Shown here: positions 38,520-51,870 of the stretch, in pieces
Numbering within the stretch: position 1 is the stretch's first letter
Layout: each line of letters starts with the position of its first letter
NCBI GenBank assembly: GCA_034766995.1
Contig: CM068323.1
Span: 21,393,846 to 21,457,845 of the forward strand
Reading direction: 5' to 3'
DNA from: Acanthacorydalis orientalis
Taxonomy: Eukaryota > Arthropoda > Insecta > Megaloptera > Corydalidae
Length of the DNA stretch: 64,000 nucleotides
Notes under the pieces: model-generated
What the model saw: only the letters and a program-made list of their open reading frames with translations
Database searches by the model: none
What the model was told of the DNA's origin: nothing
Program-made: the position numbers and the translations under genes

Positions 38520-38735
38520 AGACGGCAATAAAAAACTTTATAGATTGTTGAACGTGACGTTTTTAATTCTTCAACTTGCACGTCGTCCATATTTCCGCGG
38601 GCTATACTAAAAACTTTCAACGAAAATGTTCAACGTCTGTGTCTAATGTGCTAGGTGTACGAGTGCTTTTTCGTTTCTTTAGATTTTCTGTTTTCATAAA
38701 CTGTTCTGAGAAACGATAAATTAATTGGAGAATTT
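38520..38735. other. GC-elevated island, small
   Basis: About 215 bp of complex sequence (GAACGTGACG, CGTCCATATTTCCGCGGGC) directly after a microsatellite. No frame of note. Confidence 0.3.
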
Positions 38736-39275
38736 TTTTATAACTTGATATTAATTTCTTCGACATTTAAACGTTAAATTCAAAAATTGATTCGATATTT
38801 TATTTTTATACAAGAAAAATTTATAAATATTATCTTTAGAAAAGTTGTCGAACGAAAATAATAAAAGAAAAATCACTATATATATATATATATATATTGA
38901 AAATTAAATGTAAATAAATTAGTATTGTAAAAGATTTTTAATTATTTTTTTTTAAATATACACAAAGTTCATTTCAAAATAATAATAAAAAAAACATTTA
39001 ATGAAAAAAAATTGCAGAATCACTATATTTCCATGTATAATCATCGACATAAAAATCCTCTTATCAATGTATTTTGTCATTAATAAAATATCACATATTT
39101 TTGTAAAATTTAAATTCATAACATGCATTGTGCTATCATGCATTGTAATTCATGCATACATCGATAATTACAAAATATTTTGGAACAAAAACAACCAAAC
39201 TATAGACTTTTTAATCTCGACTCATTCAGTTGTGCATACATTTGCAGTATTATATATGTATACATGTATATACGA

Positions 39276-39276
<1 letters not shown>

Positions 39277-39309
<33 letters not shown>
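39277..39309. repeat. (TA)n microsatellite
   Basis: Sixteen TA units. Confidence 0.96.
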
Positions 39310-39826
39310 CTATACATATAAATATTTTTTAATTACATATATATATATAATATTTATCATCACTTTGATATAAAACAATGCAAATTTTTTTGTATATTAA
39401 TATTATGTATTAAATGAAAGAAATTAAATAGTTATTAGAAATACTTCTTCATTTACCAAAGAACTTTATAATTGCCTTTAATTTAATTTCGATTATTCAA
39501 CTGAAGTAAAAATAGTTCTAATATATATTTATGTATTATCAAGTTAATTATGAAATAAAAATTGAATTCCACAATAGCACTCCACATAACCACAATCTAA
39601 TAATTAAAGAGAATTATAATCTCATTAATTTGGAGACATATTCACTATAAATCACCCATAATTATCTTATATAAATTCTCATATTTCAATTTCAACTCTA
39701 ATATAATGAATGAAGGATCTTTCAGTATTAATAATTATATTTAATTTTTTCAAATCAATAAAATATCTAAGTTTGTTGACATAAATTTATTTATATTTAT
39801 ATAACAACAAATCGTTATACACGTAT

Positions 39827-39852
39827 TATATATATATATATATATATATATA
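39827..39852. repeat. (TA)n microsatellite
   Basis: Thirteen TA units. Confidence 0.95.
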
Positions 39853-40196
39853 AAGAAAAAAATATTATTTTTGTGGTATGTGTTATGTAAAATCGATAAT
39901 AAAGATAAACAATACATTTTATATCGTTATTTTGATATGATGGATGATAAAAAGGACGGCCAGATACAATTTGATGGATGAATACTCCATACAAATGCTC
40001 GCCGCATATACAATTTCGAAGAAATGGAATATAGGTCAACAATGTACCGATTCAAGAAGTTGCAAAAAAAAGCACGAAAATTTTCAGAACAGAATTGAAA
40101 CCAATATTGATCTGTATGCGATTGTTCGATGAAATTATATTTATTAAATTTAATTGAAGTGATATTATTGTATTATATTTGGGATGTTTTACAATA

Positions 40197-40199
<3 letters not shown>

Positions 40200-40247
<48 letters not shown>
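40200..40247. repeat. (TA)n microsatellite
   Basis: Twenty-four perfect TA units. Confidence 0.97.
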
Positions 40248-40250
<3 letters not shown>

Positions 40251-40677
40251 TAGGTCAATATCCAATCATTCATAGTGGTACTGATATGAACAGTCTTGCT
40301 TCATTTTGAAATCACATCTTCAGTGATACATTTAAAAATAGATAGAAAAGAGAAATCAATTAAAATTAATGTATTCCATGTATTATTTTAGTAGTCTTAA
40401 TCATAGTGAACCATTTGAATATTTATTTTTCATAACTATTGTGCGTTTTTGTTTCGTTCTTAGATATCTAGTTAATAAAGTACTATTTGTCAATAAACTA
40501 CTTGTCAATGAACATCAATGTGTTTTGTTTGTAACAATACCACCAAAACAATATTTCAATGGAAGTATAATTATAAAAACAGACATTTTATAACATATGT
40601 TTCATATTTAAGACCGTTAACTGTAACTAGATTTTCTCTCGAAAAAGAGATTCTTTCGCTTTTAATCCTATTAAACT

Positions 40678-40701
40678 TATATATATATATATATATATAT
40701 A
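40678..40701. repeat. (TA)n microsatellite, short
   Basis: Twelve TA units. Confidence 0.95.
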
Positions 40702-41281
40702 CAAAAAAGCATTTCAATGAAATAAATACAAGACATTTATTCTTTAGACAAGCAGTAAATGAAACGAGTTATTTAGTACCACTTTTCAATCAAGATATGA
40801 GAAACTAAATTTTAATTTGTCATCAACAAGGGAATTATTAATTGCCGGAAACGATATTGAGAGCAGATAAAATCAATAAAATAAATAAATGAATTGCTAT
40901 TAATTCTGTTATAAAATATAAATTATTTAAATTAATACTCACTGGAAAATACTCATCTCAGGACAAATATGTAAGTATGTAGACATTAATTTAAAAAGAT
41001 TAAATATCTCATTCAATTTTTCTCTTTAAATACAAGATAACCCTGACTAATCAGTTTCAAGATCTTAAATTTATTCTCTACGAGAGTATAAATCTACTTG
41101 TTACTCGATCTTATAATATATTTATAATTAAGATTCTGTAAATAACATAAAGCGGAAAAGTCTGTTCATTATTAATTCTGTTGCTTCGAAATCATATTAA
41201 TTAATTAAATATCATTATAAACAGCACAGAATTTGTATATTAATTGAAGAAAACCTCAAAGGCGGATGTGTTCAATAAATA

Positions 41282-41284
<3 letters not shown>

Positions 41285-41340
<56 letters not shown>

Positions 41341-41371
41341 GTATATATATATATATGTATGTGTGTGTATG
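41285..41371. repeat. (AT)n microsatellite with ATGT/TG tail
   Basis: Twenty-five AT units, then a degenerate AT/GTAT/GT tail bordering the next island. Confidence 0.96.
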
Positions 41372-41399
41372 TCTATATATAAACCGCAAATATTTTCAA

Positions 41400-41780
41400 G
41401 TTTATATTCCTATTAAATACATCAAAAGACACGAGGAAAAAGCTCGACACACACCTTTCGCAATCAGTTTTGTGTTACGAACATTCATTTCTGTATTACA
41501 AACGAATTTCCAGCTCTATAGTGCTTTCAGCTCTTCACGAGAACGTCATGGGAATTATTCAACCGTGCAATTTATTAATAAAAATTCCCTACGGATAGAA
41601 GAGGTCCCGGTCTCGCAATACAAACGGTAACATTATCTAACTAACTCCCTATATGCTATCCTTCCTGGTATATTACGCTGTTAACCGCATAGGTCTCTCT
41701 CATATTGCAACGTAATACCTTGAATACTGATGCAGCAGCTATTCATCCCATATAATTGTTTCATTACGGTAATTGCTGTA
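41400..41780. other. GC-elevated island (candidate conserved element)
   Basis: About 380 bp of complex sequence. A + frame that begins in the microsatellite stays open to 41630 and includes ISFVLRTFISVLQTNFQLYS and SSRERHGNYSTVQF, unrecognised. The stretch around CAACCGTGCAATTTATTAAT (41560-41580) has the look of a homeodomain-rich element. Probably noncoding. Confidence 0.35.
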
Positions 41781-42104
41781 CTATTATAAATGCAAAAAGA
41801 AATACATGATATTTTAATGAACGCGCTACGATACATGTATGCGTTTTTATTCTGTCATAATTTTCATTCAAATTATAATCGTTTTGTCTAGATATAGCAT
41901 TATGTTGTATGATATTTTATAGAAACTTTACAATAAATATTTTCAATTAAAATTAATAACAGATCAATTTATATTTCATAATAGTAATCATATGTAAAAA
42001 TAAATTAATTGCACAAATATGTTCATATAAAATTCCTTCAAGTTATATTAGAACAAGTTTCATTAAAATTATAATAGAACATTAAACCAGTCTTTTTTCG
42101 TTGC

Positions 42105-42300
42105 AGAGATTTGTTGACATATCATGCATATGCACGATCACACTAAATGATCACATTAAAACGTTAAAGATCACGTGCATTGCGAAGGAAATTCTCGAAC
42201 TAATAAAATAGTTGAGATGAGATCATATGAAGGGGATTTATAAACGTAGTACTGGCACTGTGGGGTCCTGAATAGATTTTTAATAAAGAAGACAGATATA
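42105..42300. other. GC-elevated island, small
   Basis: About 195 bp. The motif GATCAC or TGATCA recurs three times at 42136-42175, and a GGCACTGTGGGGTCC patch lies near 42255. No reading frame. Confidence 0.3.
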
Positions 42301-43323
42301 GAACGTGGATATTTTAAATAAGAATTTTTAATTTAAAAATTAATAAATCATGTGAAATACGCAATCGAGTATTAAAATTCCAGTTGAAAAATCAATATAT
42401 TTGTCTCCTAAAAAATTAAACAAGTTGTTGGATTGGTTCATAAAATATTGATTAGTTTGGTTACTTCAACTGTGTTTCTGAATTTATTTATGTATCGTTT
42501 AATTTTTTTTTAAATAATTATCTGATTATAATTTTTTATCTCCTGTTACTTATATTGCTTTATACATATTTCATCCTTTCAAATATTTACTTTATTTAGA
42601 TTTGTTTTAGAAAATAATTATTATTTTCATTGTAAGATTTTATTTTATTCTCAGCATTTTAATCGATTTTTTACCACTCGATTAACGTACACTTTACAAT
42701 CTCTAATTAATTAGTTTTCCTTTCTACTATTAAATAAAACCTCGATGATTAAATAAATATACATATAAAAAAGACAAGTAAATGTACTTTTTAAATAAGA
42801 TTAAATTTTATAATAAATATCAAAATTTATGTTTTTAGAATAGAAATGTGTACAAAGAAACTGTACAAAAATACAATTAATTAGTGAAAACATAATCGTC
42901 GACAATGTTAAATAATATTATTGAAACATATTTAAGATGCTTAATTTTAATTCGCGAAACGTAACAATTTCCATATAATAATAACGAATATTCCATCATA
43001 TTATTAGAACTTTTGTTAATACAATGGAAATACTTCATCAAAAATATCGCAAACGTGTAGGTGTAAACCATTTTGATAATTAAATTAATTCTTTTACTTT
43101 GATTAGTACGTTTTAATGCTAGTACTCTATTCAACATACAGAATTATTTATTAATAATAAAGACAACGTTTTAGTATATTAATGTAATGGGTATTAGTTT
43201 ATATACATACAAAAGGCTAGCAAATACGAAATGTACTGCTAATCTAAATTGTATTGCAAATCCTGTATAATTGTCTATGTCTCTAGAGAAGTACGTGTTG
43301 ATACAATATGTGTATATGCTAGT

Positions 43324-43337
43324 CACACACACACACA

Positions 43338-43387
<50 letters not shown>
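43324..43387. repeat. Compound (CA)n-(TA)n microsatellite
   Basis: About eight CA units then 23 TA units, followed by TACATG-type degeneration. Confidence 0.97.
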
Positions 43388-43392
<5 letters not shown>

Positions 43393-43583
43393 TATACATG
43401 TTTATGCATGTGTGTATATATACAATTTATTAACAGAATTATCTAACAAGTACTATTTTAAATATTTAATAATAACATAAATGTTTGCTTTATTTTTTAA
43501 AGTACAATTATTTATTTAATATCAAATGATAAAATATTCAAATCTTAAATATCGAAACACTTATAATTTATACACAAATAAAA

Positions 43584-43611
43584 TACACACACACACATAT
43601 ATATATATATA
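43584..43611. repeat. Compound (AC)n-(AT)n microsatellite, short
   Basis: Seven AC then about seven AT units. Confidence 0.93.
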
Positions 43612-44916
43612 CACTTCTTACAATTTTCTCTTTCAAATAATTTAAAATGATTATCAATTTTAAAATGAAAGAATTCCTTTTATTCGATAATTTTCGAGAA
43701 AAAAACAGTGGCTTTTGTTTCCTTTCATAAAATAAAGAAAAGAAAGTTAATTTCAATATCTATTGAAAATTTTGTTCGTTTCATTTTTAAATCAAGTTCG
43801 ATTTATTTTTTTAATAAATCCATTCATTATGGTATAAAAAAGTCGTATAAGAGTGTCTTTAATATCTTACGCTCGTTATAAAAATTTATACACTATATTC
43901 ATGTTCACATTGTTATTATACTCAAAATTTAAACGTATAACTTATACTGATGATATATCTTAAGAAACATCGCAATGTCGTGTTATATACTGAAATAAAA
44001 TAGAGAATTTTCAGAAAACGTTTAAGCGCATATGCTACATGACTGGAAATAATTGTGTATGCATATGATTATCCTTAAGATTCCAGGCTGAAAAGTTAAG
44101 ATTGTTGTCTTACGTTTATAAACGTGCAGTTTGTAAATATAAAAAGAACACATTCAAATACTTTACATTAATATCAACTTTTGCATAATTTTCTGTTATA
44201 TTTTTTTGGTTTTTCCACCATTATACAAAATTGAATATTTCATTCAATATACAATGGATAATAAATTAAAAACTGAATGATGAATTGATAAATAATCGAT
44301 TCTCGAAATATTTTGCGCTATTTAAATTTACACGATTATTAATTCGAAAACAATTAACAATAAACTATGAATCAAAACCATTACATTTGATAAATGTTCA
44401 TATAAAACATTAATTTTACAAAAGTATAATTCGGTTACTAATAAATAAACGGTATGCATTAATAACAGATAATCATTGTTTATATTTATTGTTCTATATG
44501 CGAACATTACGTATTATTGTTTATTTATAACAAAGCACAGATAATTAGATATAAATAACTAATATTGGTGAAAATTTCATATTCTGTTGTTCTCTAGTTG
44601 TTTACTTAACTGTTATTATTAAAATAATGAGAGAAAAATTTAATAATTCGAACCTATCAATCAGATTTTCGAACTTGACAAAATATAAAATTATATAAAC
44701 ATTTATTAAAATTAATTATTTTTCATAATTTGTATCTAATAAATGAACACGATAACATTTTATTCAGTTAAAAATTTGTTTAAAAAAATATTAATTTTCT
44801 CTGAAACGTTTGTAAAAAAATTACTTGCTATTCGTTTAAACAAATTAAATTCTACACTATTGATAATCACTTTGATGTTTTTCGTGAAAAAAATATTGTA
44901 ATTGAAAATTAAAGCA

Positions 44917-44958
44917 ATGTATTGTAACAAATTCAATTATATATTTGTTACAATACAT
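44917..44958. repeat. Perfect stem-loop, 16-bp arms
   Basis: ATGTATTGTAACAAAT (44917-44932) and its exact reverse complement (44943-44958) flank a 10-nt loop. The arms contain G and C and are not a dinucleotide repeat, which makes chance pairing much less likely than for TA arrays. It could form a cruciform or an RNA hairpin. Confidence 0.95.
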
Positions 44959-45276
44959 ATATTACTTATGTATTTTGAAATTTTATTTGTCTGCGAAAGC
45001 TAGTGACTTCCTCAATCTTTTTCAATTTATAATTAATTTCCAAATTCTTTCATAATTATGAATATAAAAGAATCTATTTACATAAAAAACACATTTATAT
45101 ATACGTTTATTCCCTTTCCATCTCTACTCCGTTAAATCTACACAGATTTTTCAAAATCTGTCCAAACAACTATTTCAAACCAATCCTAACATTTCAAAAT
45201 TTCTCTCTATAATCCTGTCGGTAACATTGGATTTATGTGAACCTTATACACGTTCACGAATAAATATATCATTACT

Positions 45277-45280
<4 letters not shown>

Positions 45281-45323
<43 letters not shown>
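45281..45323. repeat. (AT)n microsatellite
   Basis: About 21 perfect AT units. Confidence 0.97.
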
Positions 45324-45332
<9 letters not shown>

Positions 45333-45689
45333 GTTAATATATACATATAAATAAAAAGCCACTCATAGATGTTTAGCGAACAGACAAATTTTATCATAGT
45401 AACGCTTTATTTTCGTTTTTATCATCAGACGAGATTGTGTATACACAGTGTTCTATATCCTGAATTAGTCCTGGTAACCTCCATTAATTGTACAATAAAT
45501 ATATTTAATCGCCTTATCAAAACTTTGAAAATCGTAATATAATTCAAAAATTATAGAGATGACTAGAATTTACAATAGTAAATTCAAACGAAAAATGTAA
45601 CAATTTTATTGCAAACGGCTGTTTCATTCATATACTTTTCAAATTCAATCGACTACAACAGAAGGAACGGTCGTTGTATACATAAACGT

Positions 45690-46140
45690 AGAACCATAAA
45701 ACTATATTAAACTATTCTACGTGAATTTGCTACTTTTGATCTTAAATTGAACTGGCGCCAACGGCACGGATTGCGCTATTAGAGGCGAAGAGCAACATCG
45801 CGCCCCACCGCACACGAGATATACAGGGAATCTTTGTTCTCGGATTTCAATAGCGCAGGCGAGATGCAAAGCTCGGAAGCCGCTTTGAGCACGTTTGCAC
45901 TTTTCGTAACGCTGAAGCGAAATACGACGTCGCGTGTGTTTACTGGCTTGTTGCCTGTTTATGTACAAGTCAAATCAGCCAACCTACACAAAGTAGATAC
46001 AATACTTATTTTATTACCACTTGTAAATTATATCAATTAAAGCAATGTTTCACATGTGACGTTTATTGATGTATTCGAAGCGTTTTATACCAACATCTGA
46101 ACGCAATACAGGTTAACTTACATCTTATCTACAAGACTAC
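45690..46140. other. GC-rich island (candidate regulatory element or exon)
   Basis: About 450 bp whose core (45745-45940) is among the most GC-rich sequence in the window. It includes the palindrome TGGCGCCA (45753-45760) and CATCGCGCCCCACCGCAC. Frames are open on both strands across the core (- 45717-45968, 83 codons; + 45834-46040, 68 codons), neither recognised. Low stop frequency on both strands points to composition rather than coding. Confidence 0.4.
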
Positions 46141-47041
46141 ATGCGATAACAATCTGTGTATCAAAATTAATCAATTTAAAATGTAAGTAATCGTATATTA
46201 CATCAATGTTTAATACCATTAATAATGTAACACATTTAAACGTTTATTCTTAATTATTAAACATGTACAACTTTTACTAGTGTGTCTTACTGAATGAAAA
46301 TTTATTTCAGTTTAATAAATAATCTATATATTTACTATTTAAAAATATTGATAAACAACTTATTCGAATTAATACTGTTTGATAAACAATTTTATTTAAA
46401 TACCCTTTAATAACTCTTTGAATTTATTATTAATGTTAATTATAAAATAAATATTTCTTCATTTTGTCATGAAACATCTAATATAGATAAATATCTCATC
46501 AAAGTACTAATAAATAATAAAAACAATAAGGAGAAAACCAAAGAATATAACTTGTGATTGATTAAAATAATATTATTCAAGTATTTATCATAAAATGATT
46601 TGAAACTAATATGATCAAAATTATAAATAATAATTAACTTCCTGAACGTTAAAAGTGAAAAAAGCAGTATAAAATTATACGTTTCGAAAGTAGGTTTTAT
46701 AAAATTCTTCAAATATACTGTTTTGATTGCATATTTATTATAAAAAAACTGTTCGTTAATTAAAAAAATGTCATTTAAATTATATATTTTTATATATAAT
46801 AAGGGTAATATTTAATTTCACTGTCTTTCTTATTTTTATATTTTCTTTCGGATACTTTTTATATACACATAGATGTGAACAAAGCATTTTCTTAAGTTGT
46901 AATTTTATTACATTCATCTTCACTACATTCGTTAGATGCCTGTATTTTAAGTCCATTCATTATTTTTAACGAGATTTTTTTATATAGTTTTAATAAACAT
47001 TGACAATATTTGTACATCTTTTCATTTTCAACATCACTGTT

Positions 47042-47044
<3 letters not shown>

Positions 47045-47086
<42 letters not shown>
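47045..47086. repeat. (TA)n microsatellite
   Basis: Twenty-one perfect TA units. Confidence 0.97.
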
Positions 47087-47093
<7 letters not shown>

Positions 47094-48040
47094 AATACAT
47101 TTAATGAATATAAAAATATACATATCTTTTTATATTTACGCACTTTCATACAAATTTTATATAATAACATTATAAAATATATTTTTGTTTGCTAGAAAAA
47201 TATTTTCACATATAATAATTAGTATGCAATAACATTAAATCAAAAAAATATTTCAAACAAATAAAAATGTTGTATATCAATTGTTAATTACGAAAATTGA
47301 ATGCAGTTTATTTTATATTTTGATTAAATTTAAAATATATATTTATATTAATACTATACATGTTTAATTAATCATTAACAAAACATATGCAAACACACAG
47401 TTCTTTTTAATTAACCGACACCGAATTTAAATGTAGTTTGATACAAAATACATAAACTTGTTTATCTACTGAATCATAAATGAAATCAGACATCAAATAT
47501 ATTTTATATTTAATATGTGATACAAATTAACTTCATTTATTACGAAAGTTAGACTTTGATTTCATTTTAAACTTCTCTTATAACATTATTATAGGCTTCA
47601 TGGCAGAGACATCGTACTTCCAAATTAAAAAAGTTTATTTTTGAAAGTCAACAGTATTAAAATTTTCCATTTATAAAACATAGCTTCATGAATAATTTTA
47701 TGGAATACATATATATTTTCATTCAGTCACAATTTTTTATTTTTATTTTTTAATACCAACGCAAAATATGTTAACTAAACATTTATACGTAAATAATAAT
47801 TAATGTTTTTTTAATAAAACAAACATAAATATGTATATGAGACAAATTGTTAAAAAAGATATAATCATTTATATATCAACATACTTTTAACATATGATTG
47901 TCAGAAAATGTGAGTTTATAATTATTTTTATTTTATATTAATATTTATTTCTAATCGTATAAAGTGAAAACACATATGTATAGAAGAAATATTAATCTAA
48001 ATATAAATTTATTTAAAAATTAAATATTAAAATCTGTAAT

Positions 48041-48091
48041 AATATTCATACATATGAATATATTCAGATGTATGAAAATATTATTCATATG
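48041..48091. repeat. Overlapping palindromes
   Basis: Three mutually exclusive pairings share this stretch: ATATTCAT/ATGAATAT (48042-48061, 4-nt loop), TTCATACAT/ATGTATGAA (48045-48053 with 48068-48076), and CATATGAATA/TATTCATATG (48051-48060 with 48082-48091). All arms are exact. Confidence 0.85.
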
Positions 48092-48392
48092 TTTTAAGGC
48101 TTCGAACTCAAATCTATGTAATTTCTATTTGGAATAAAATTTCAACACAATGTTTATATAGAACTTTCTTTAAAAGTCTATAAGAAATCTACAAATTTTA
48201 AAACAGTATTTTATTTAACATATAAATTCTATTATTTTAACGACATGATGAAATTATTTTAAAATATTCAACATTTTATTATCAAGGAAAATAACAGGAC
48301 TGAATTTTTTGGATAAATTCTTTGAGTAAACAATACAGTTTGTTTCAATGAGACTAGATTAAAACTGATGTTCTTTATTTATATAGGTTAAG

Positions 48393-48447
<55 letters not shown>
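48393..48447. repeat. Compound (AC)n-(AT)n microsatellite
   Basis: Five AC units and about 22 AT units bordering a mixed-composition patch. Confidence 0.97.
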
Positions 48448-48451
<4 letters not shown>

Positions 48452-48469
48452 AGTGTTGTGAAAATTCGT

Positions 48470-48720
48470 AACAGAAGGTCACCAAAGAGGCGATCCATAA
48501 AACAATAAAAACGAATTGGCCAATGTGATATTTCGTTCCACAATGTCATCAGTCCTGTCACTTTCGTGAATTGGCTGTCTTTCATGGATAAAAATGAGTT
48601 CGAAAACTAATCTTTATCGTTCACGTTTGATGTTTTTATGACGTTTCGTGTTGATATAAAAAATAAGGATATTTCGTATCGCGTGACATGTCCAAATGTC
48701 ATAGTTTTTTACATTACTAT
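48470..48720. other. GC-elevated island, small
   Basis: About 250 bp with elements such as CCAAAGAGGCGATCC and TTCGTATCGCGTGACATG. No supported frame. Candidate regulatory element. Confidence 0.3.
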
Positions 48721-48721
48721 T

Positions 48722-48722
48722 A

Positions 48723-48756
<34 letters not shown>
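48722..48756. repeat. (AT)n microsatellite
   Basis: About seventeen AT units with one AC break. Confidence 0.95.
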
Positions 48757-49792
48757 TCACATACACACACATATATAAATATATAGAGAGAGAAAGGTAA
48801 AAGGTATATTTGTATGTATATTAACACTTCACACTTTGAGCGTCAAGTGAGTATTCATTCGGGAGTTCTGTTCAAAGAGTAAACTTAGTTGTTTACATGT
48901 AAAATATTCACATCTGATGATATTTTCGGTTATAATATTTTTGTTCTACCAACGAAGAACGATATTATTTTCAACAGTTTTTTTTTTATTATTATACGTG
49001 TGTCTAAGATTTATGCCAGTTCATTTATTTTTTTCTAAATACTTATCTTTCAAGAAACGAAATGTGCATACACGATTTTTATCAAAAACATTATACTGTA
49101 AATATGATGCTGTAAAATATAATAATGTAATAAATTTTATGTATGTATATTAATATATTTTTTTTTAATTTTGTATGATATCTGAAAGATTTACCAATAA
49201 ATTACTTTCTCGAATTAGGTTGACTATTTATGGTTCAATGGGTTTAACAAATGAATATAATCATAATTTTATACTCTATTTATAGTTGGAACCCATTAAG
49301 AACATTATTTCATTTCATTTTAAATACTTTAGTACAAAATTATTTTATAATTGATAATAAATGTTTTAAAATTATAACTAGATACATTTCCACAAATGAT
49401 ATTCTCGTTTCTCCATAAACCATATTATTTTCTAATTAAAAATGTGTAATAATTGATTATCGATGGTTTTAGTTGTTACTTATGTGTATTTAGATGGCAA
49501 TTCCATCATATTAACATCGCTAAGGTAAAAAAATTACATTTTATAACATTGAATCTTCCTTATATATCTCTATTTTAATAATAAATTTGGTTAGCAGTAA
49601 ATTAGATAAATAAAAAAATAGTGAGATATTAAAGGTATATTAAAAAAGGTATCTATCAAATAATGATATTTAAGAAAGGCTCAATTTTAAAAATGGATGA
49701 TCAAATCACTATCGAATTCATATAAGCAGCAATAAATATGATCAATTATCAATTTTAGAACTGATCAGTGAGAACTGTTCTTTATTAAAATG

Positions 49793-49796
<4 letters not shown>

Positions 49797-49838
<42 letters not shown>
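49797..49838. repeat. (TA)n microsatellite
   Basis: Twenty-one TA units. Confidence 0.97.
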
Positions 49839-49840
<2 letters not shown>

Positions 49841-50286
49841 ACATTAATATTCATGCATAAAATTTAAATTACATATAATAAAAAGTATTAATATTACAGC
49901 AAATCATATAAAAGATAAAATTCAATGTTGTCTGACTATGAATACATTATATATCATTTGTAAAACCTACAAGCTTTTGCAAACATTTGCTTTATCTGTT
50001 AAATTTTGCTAGATATTCAATATTCAAATAGCTTATACTACATTCACATATATTTTTCTATCATTACCAAAACAAGCTTTCTGTTAAAGATTTGGAACAT
50101 ATTAATGTACAAAAAACGATTCACAGACTCGATAGTTTATTATAAAATAAGCTCGTGTTGACAAACTATTACAAATGTATATGATTATCAAATAATCTCA
50201 ATATGTATTTGATACATGATTACTATAAAATCGTGATTTTAAATTATTATAAACATTTTTTTAATTATCACTTATTTTTATTTTTA

Positions 50287-50335
50287 GCACCCTATGTCTT
50301 TTGATGCCTGTGGGTGCCAACATATTTCCACACCC
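50287..50335. other. Isolated GC-rich spot with competing hairpins
   Basis: GCACCC (50287-50292) can pair with GGGTGC (50312-50317). The same GGGTG can instead pair with CACCC (50331-50335), and TGTGG (50309-50313) with CCACA (50328-50332). It stands alone in very AT-rich DNA. It could be a relic of a mobile element or a structured site; nothing more can be said. Confidence 0.4.
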
Positions 50336-51064
50336 TCGCTATGACCTATATCAAACAAACTCTGTTTGCTGTCAGAATATTTGATAGTTATCAATTTGTT
50401 TAATAGGTTTTTAATAATTTATATAATGTTTGCATTTCAATAAGACAGTTTAGAATTCAATTTTAGTACCAATAATTGTTTCCAATATATAAAGTAATTA
50501 TTTATTAGATTAAACGAGCTTCTTTCTAAAAATAACATAATTGATTATAATATATAATAATGGTTCATATCATTATTCAATGTCGTATAATTTTGCACAT
50601 GATATTTTCTCACATTAGAATTTATACAAGATTATTAAATAATTATTATATATTATTCAGTATATTAATTAATGAATATAATTAAACAACAGAAATGAAT
50701 TCAATTATATGTAATATATTATTCAATTTAAGTATGGATTTCAATCGGAAGCATATAAATTATTGTTATAATATAAGAAAGAAAACAATATGTATTTATA
50801 TTTAAAATAATAAGATAAATTATCATATAAAATCATACCTTCAAATGTGATAACAATAAATTAATTTGAATTCATAATAAATCTACTTTAATTGTCAAGA
50901 GATATAATTATATAAATAAGTATAACGAGTATATAATTAATTATTTTAGATAGTATAATAAACTCGAATATATATTTATGTAGACATGGACTGTCAAATC
51001 GCTTGAAACTCATTTATTGTCTTCATTCATTTTAGTTGTGATATAATTTGACCAAAGGTATATG

Positions 51065-51132
<68 letters not shown>
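51065..51132. repeat. (AT)n microsatellite, 68 bp
   Basis: TA array with two C breaks at 51071 and 51115. Confidence 0.97.
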
Positions 51133-51870
51133 CCTTCTATGAATTTCACATTTTAGTGACAAGGTGACGTTTTATATGTCAAGCACAAAATAAACCAGCA
51201 TTACTTTAGGATTTAGATTGAACAAAATCCACATGAAAATCCATGAACGTGAGAGGTATTCCCTTAAACATATCGTGTGCTTTGTTGTGTTCTCCTGTTC
51301 ATAAATGTGTGTTTTTTTTGACAAATGATTTATGAAAACGAATATTGTTAAAATATATAATAAGAGATGTTTTTTCCTGCGGTTATATAAAACCTCACAC
51401 ATATTCAAGAAATATAGTCGGATATGATATATTTATTTGAAAAATATTTTAAAATATATTTTATTGAAATAAATAATGTATATATATATATATATAGAAA
51501 GAAATGTCTGCATTTATAAATGTTTATATATTTATTCATTCAATGTCATCCGAACGAAAATTAATAAGACAACTAAAAATATATTTTTTAAATTTTATAC
51601 ATAAATGTGTAAGCAAATAAGAGAAAAATATAAAAAGTCTGAGTCATTTGGTATGTCGATTCAGATGCCTGATCTTATGTCTCCTTCTCTATGAGCCACT
51701 TGGCTCTACTTTCATCAAAAGAAGATTTACAGACCAAATAATATATTAATAACAAAACTGACATTAAAATTATTTTTAAAGAAAATAGAGATTTAGAGGA
51801 GCCCTTAAATCATCATCAAAAAATGTTAATAGCAGTCAAAATATAATTTATTTTTTAAATACCTTTTGAA

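Larger units (their letters stand above)
38736..41384. other. AT-rich intergenic sequence
   Basis: No gene recognised. Several TA arrays. Frames at 39001-39309, 39944-40132 and 40369-40808 are AT-codon-rich and unrecognised. Confidence 0.6.
42301..45689. other. AT-rich gene desert, part 3
   Basis: No gene seen in about 3.4 kb. It contains TA arrays and a perfect stem-loop at 44917-44958. Confidence 0.65.
46141..48469. other. AT-rich intergenic sequence
   Basis: No gene. Contains TA arrays and a set of overlapping palindromes at 48041-48091. Confidence 0.6.
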
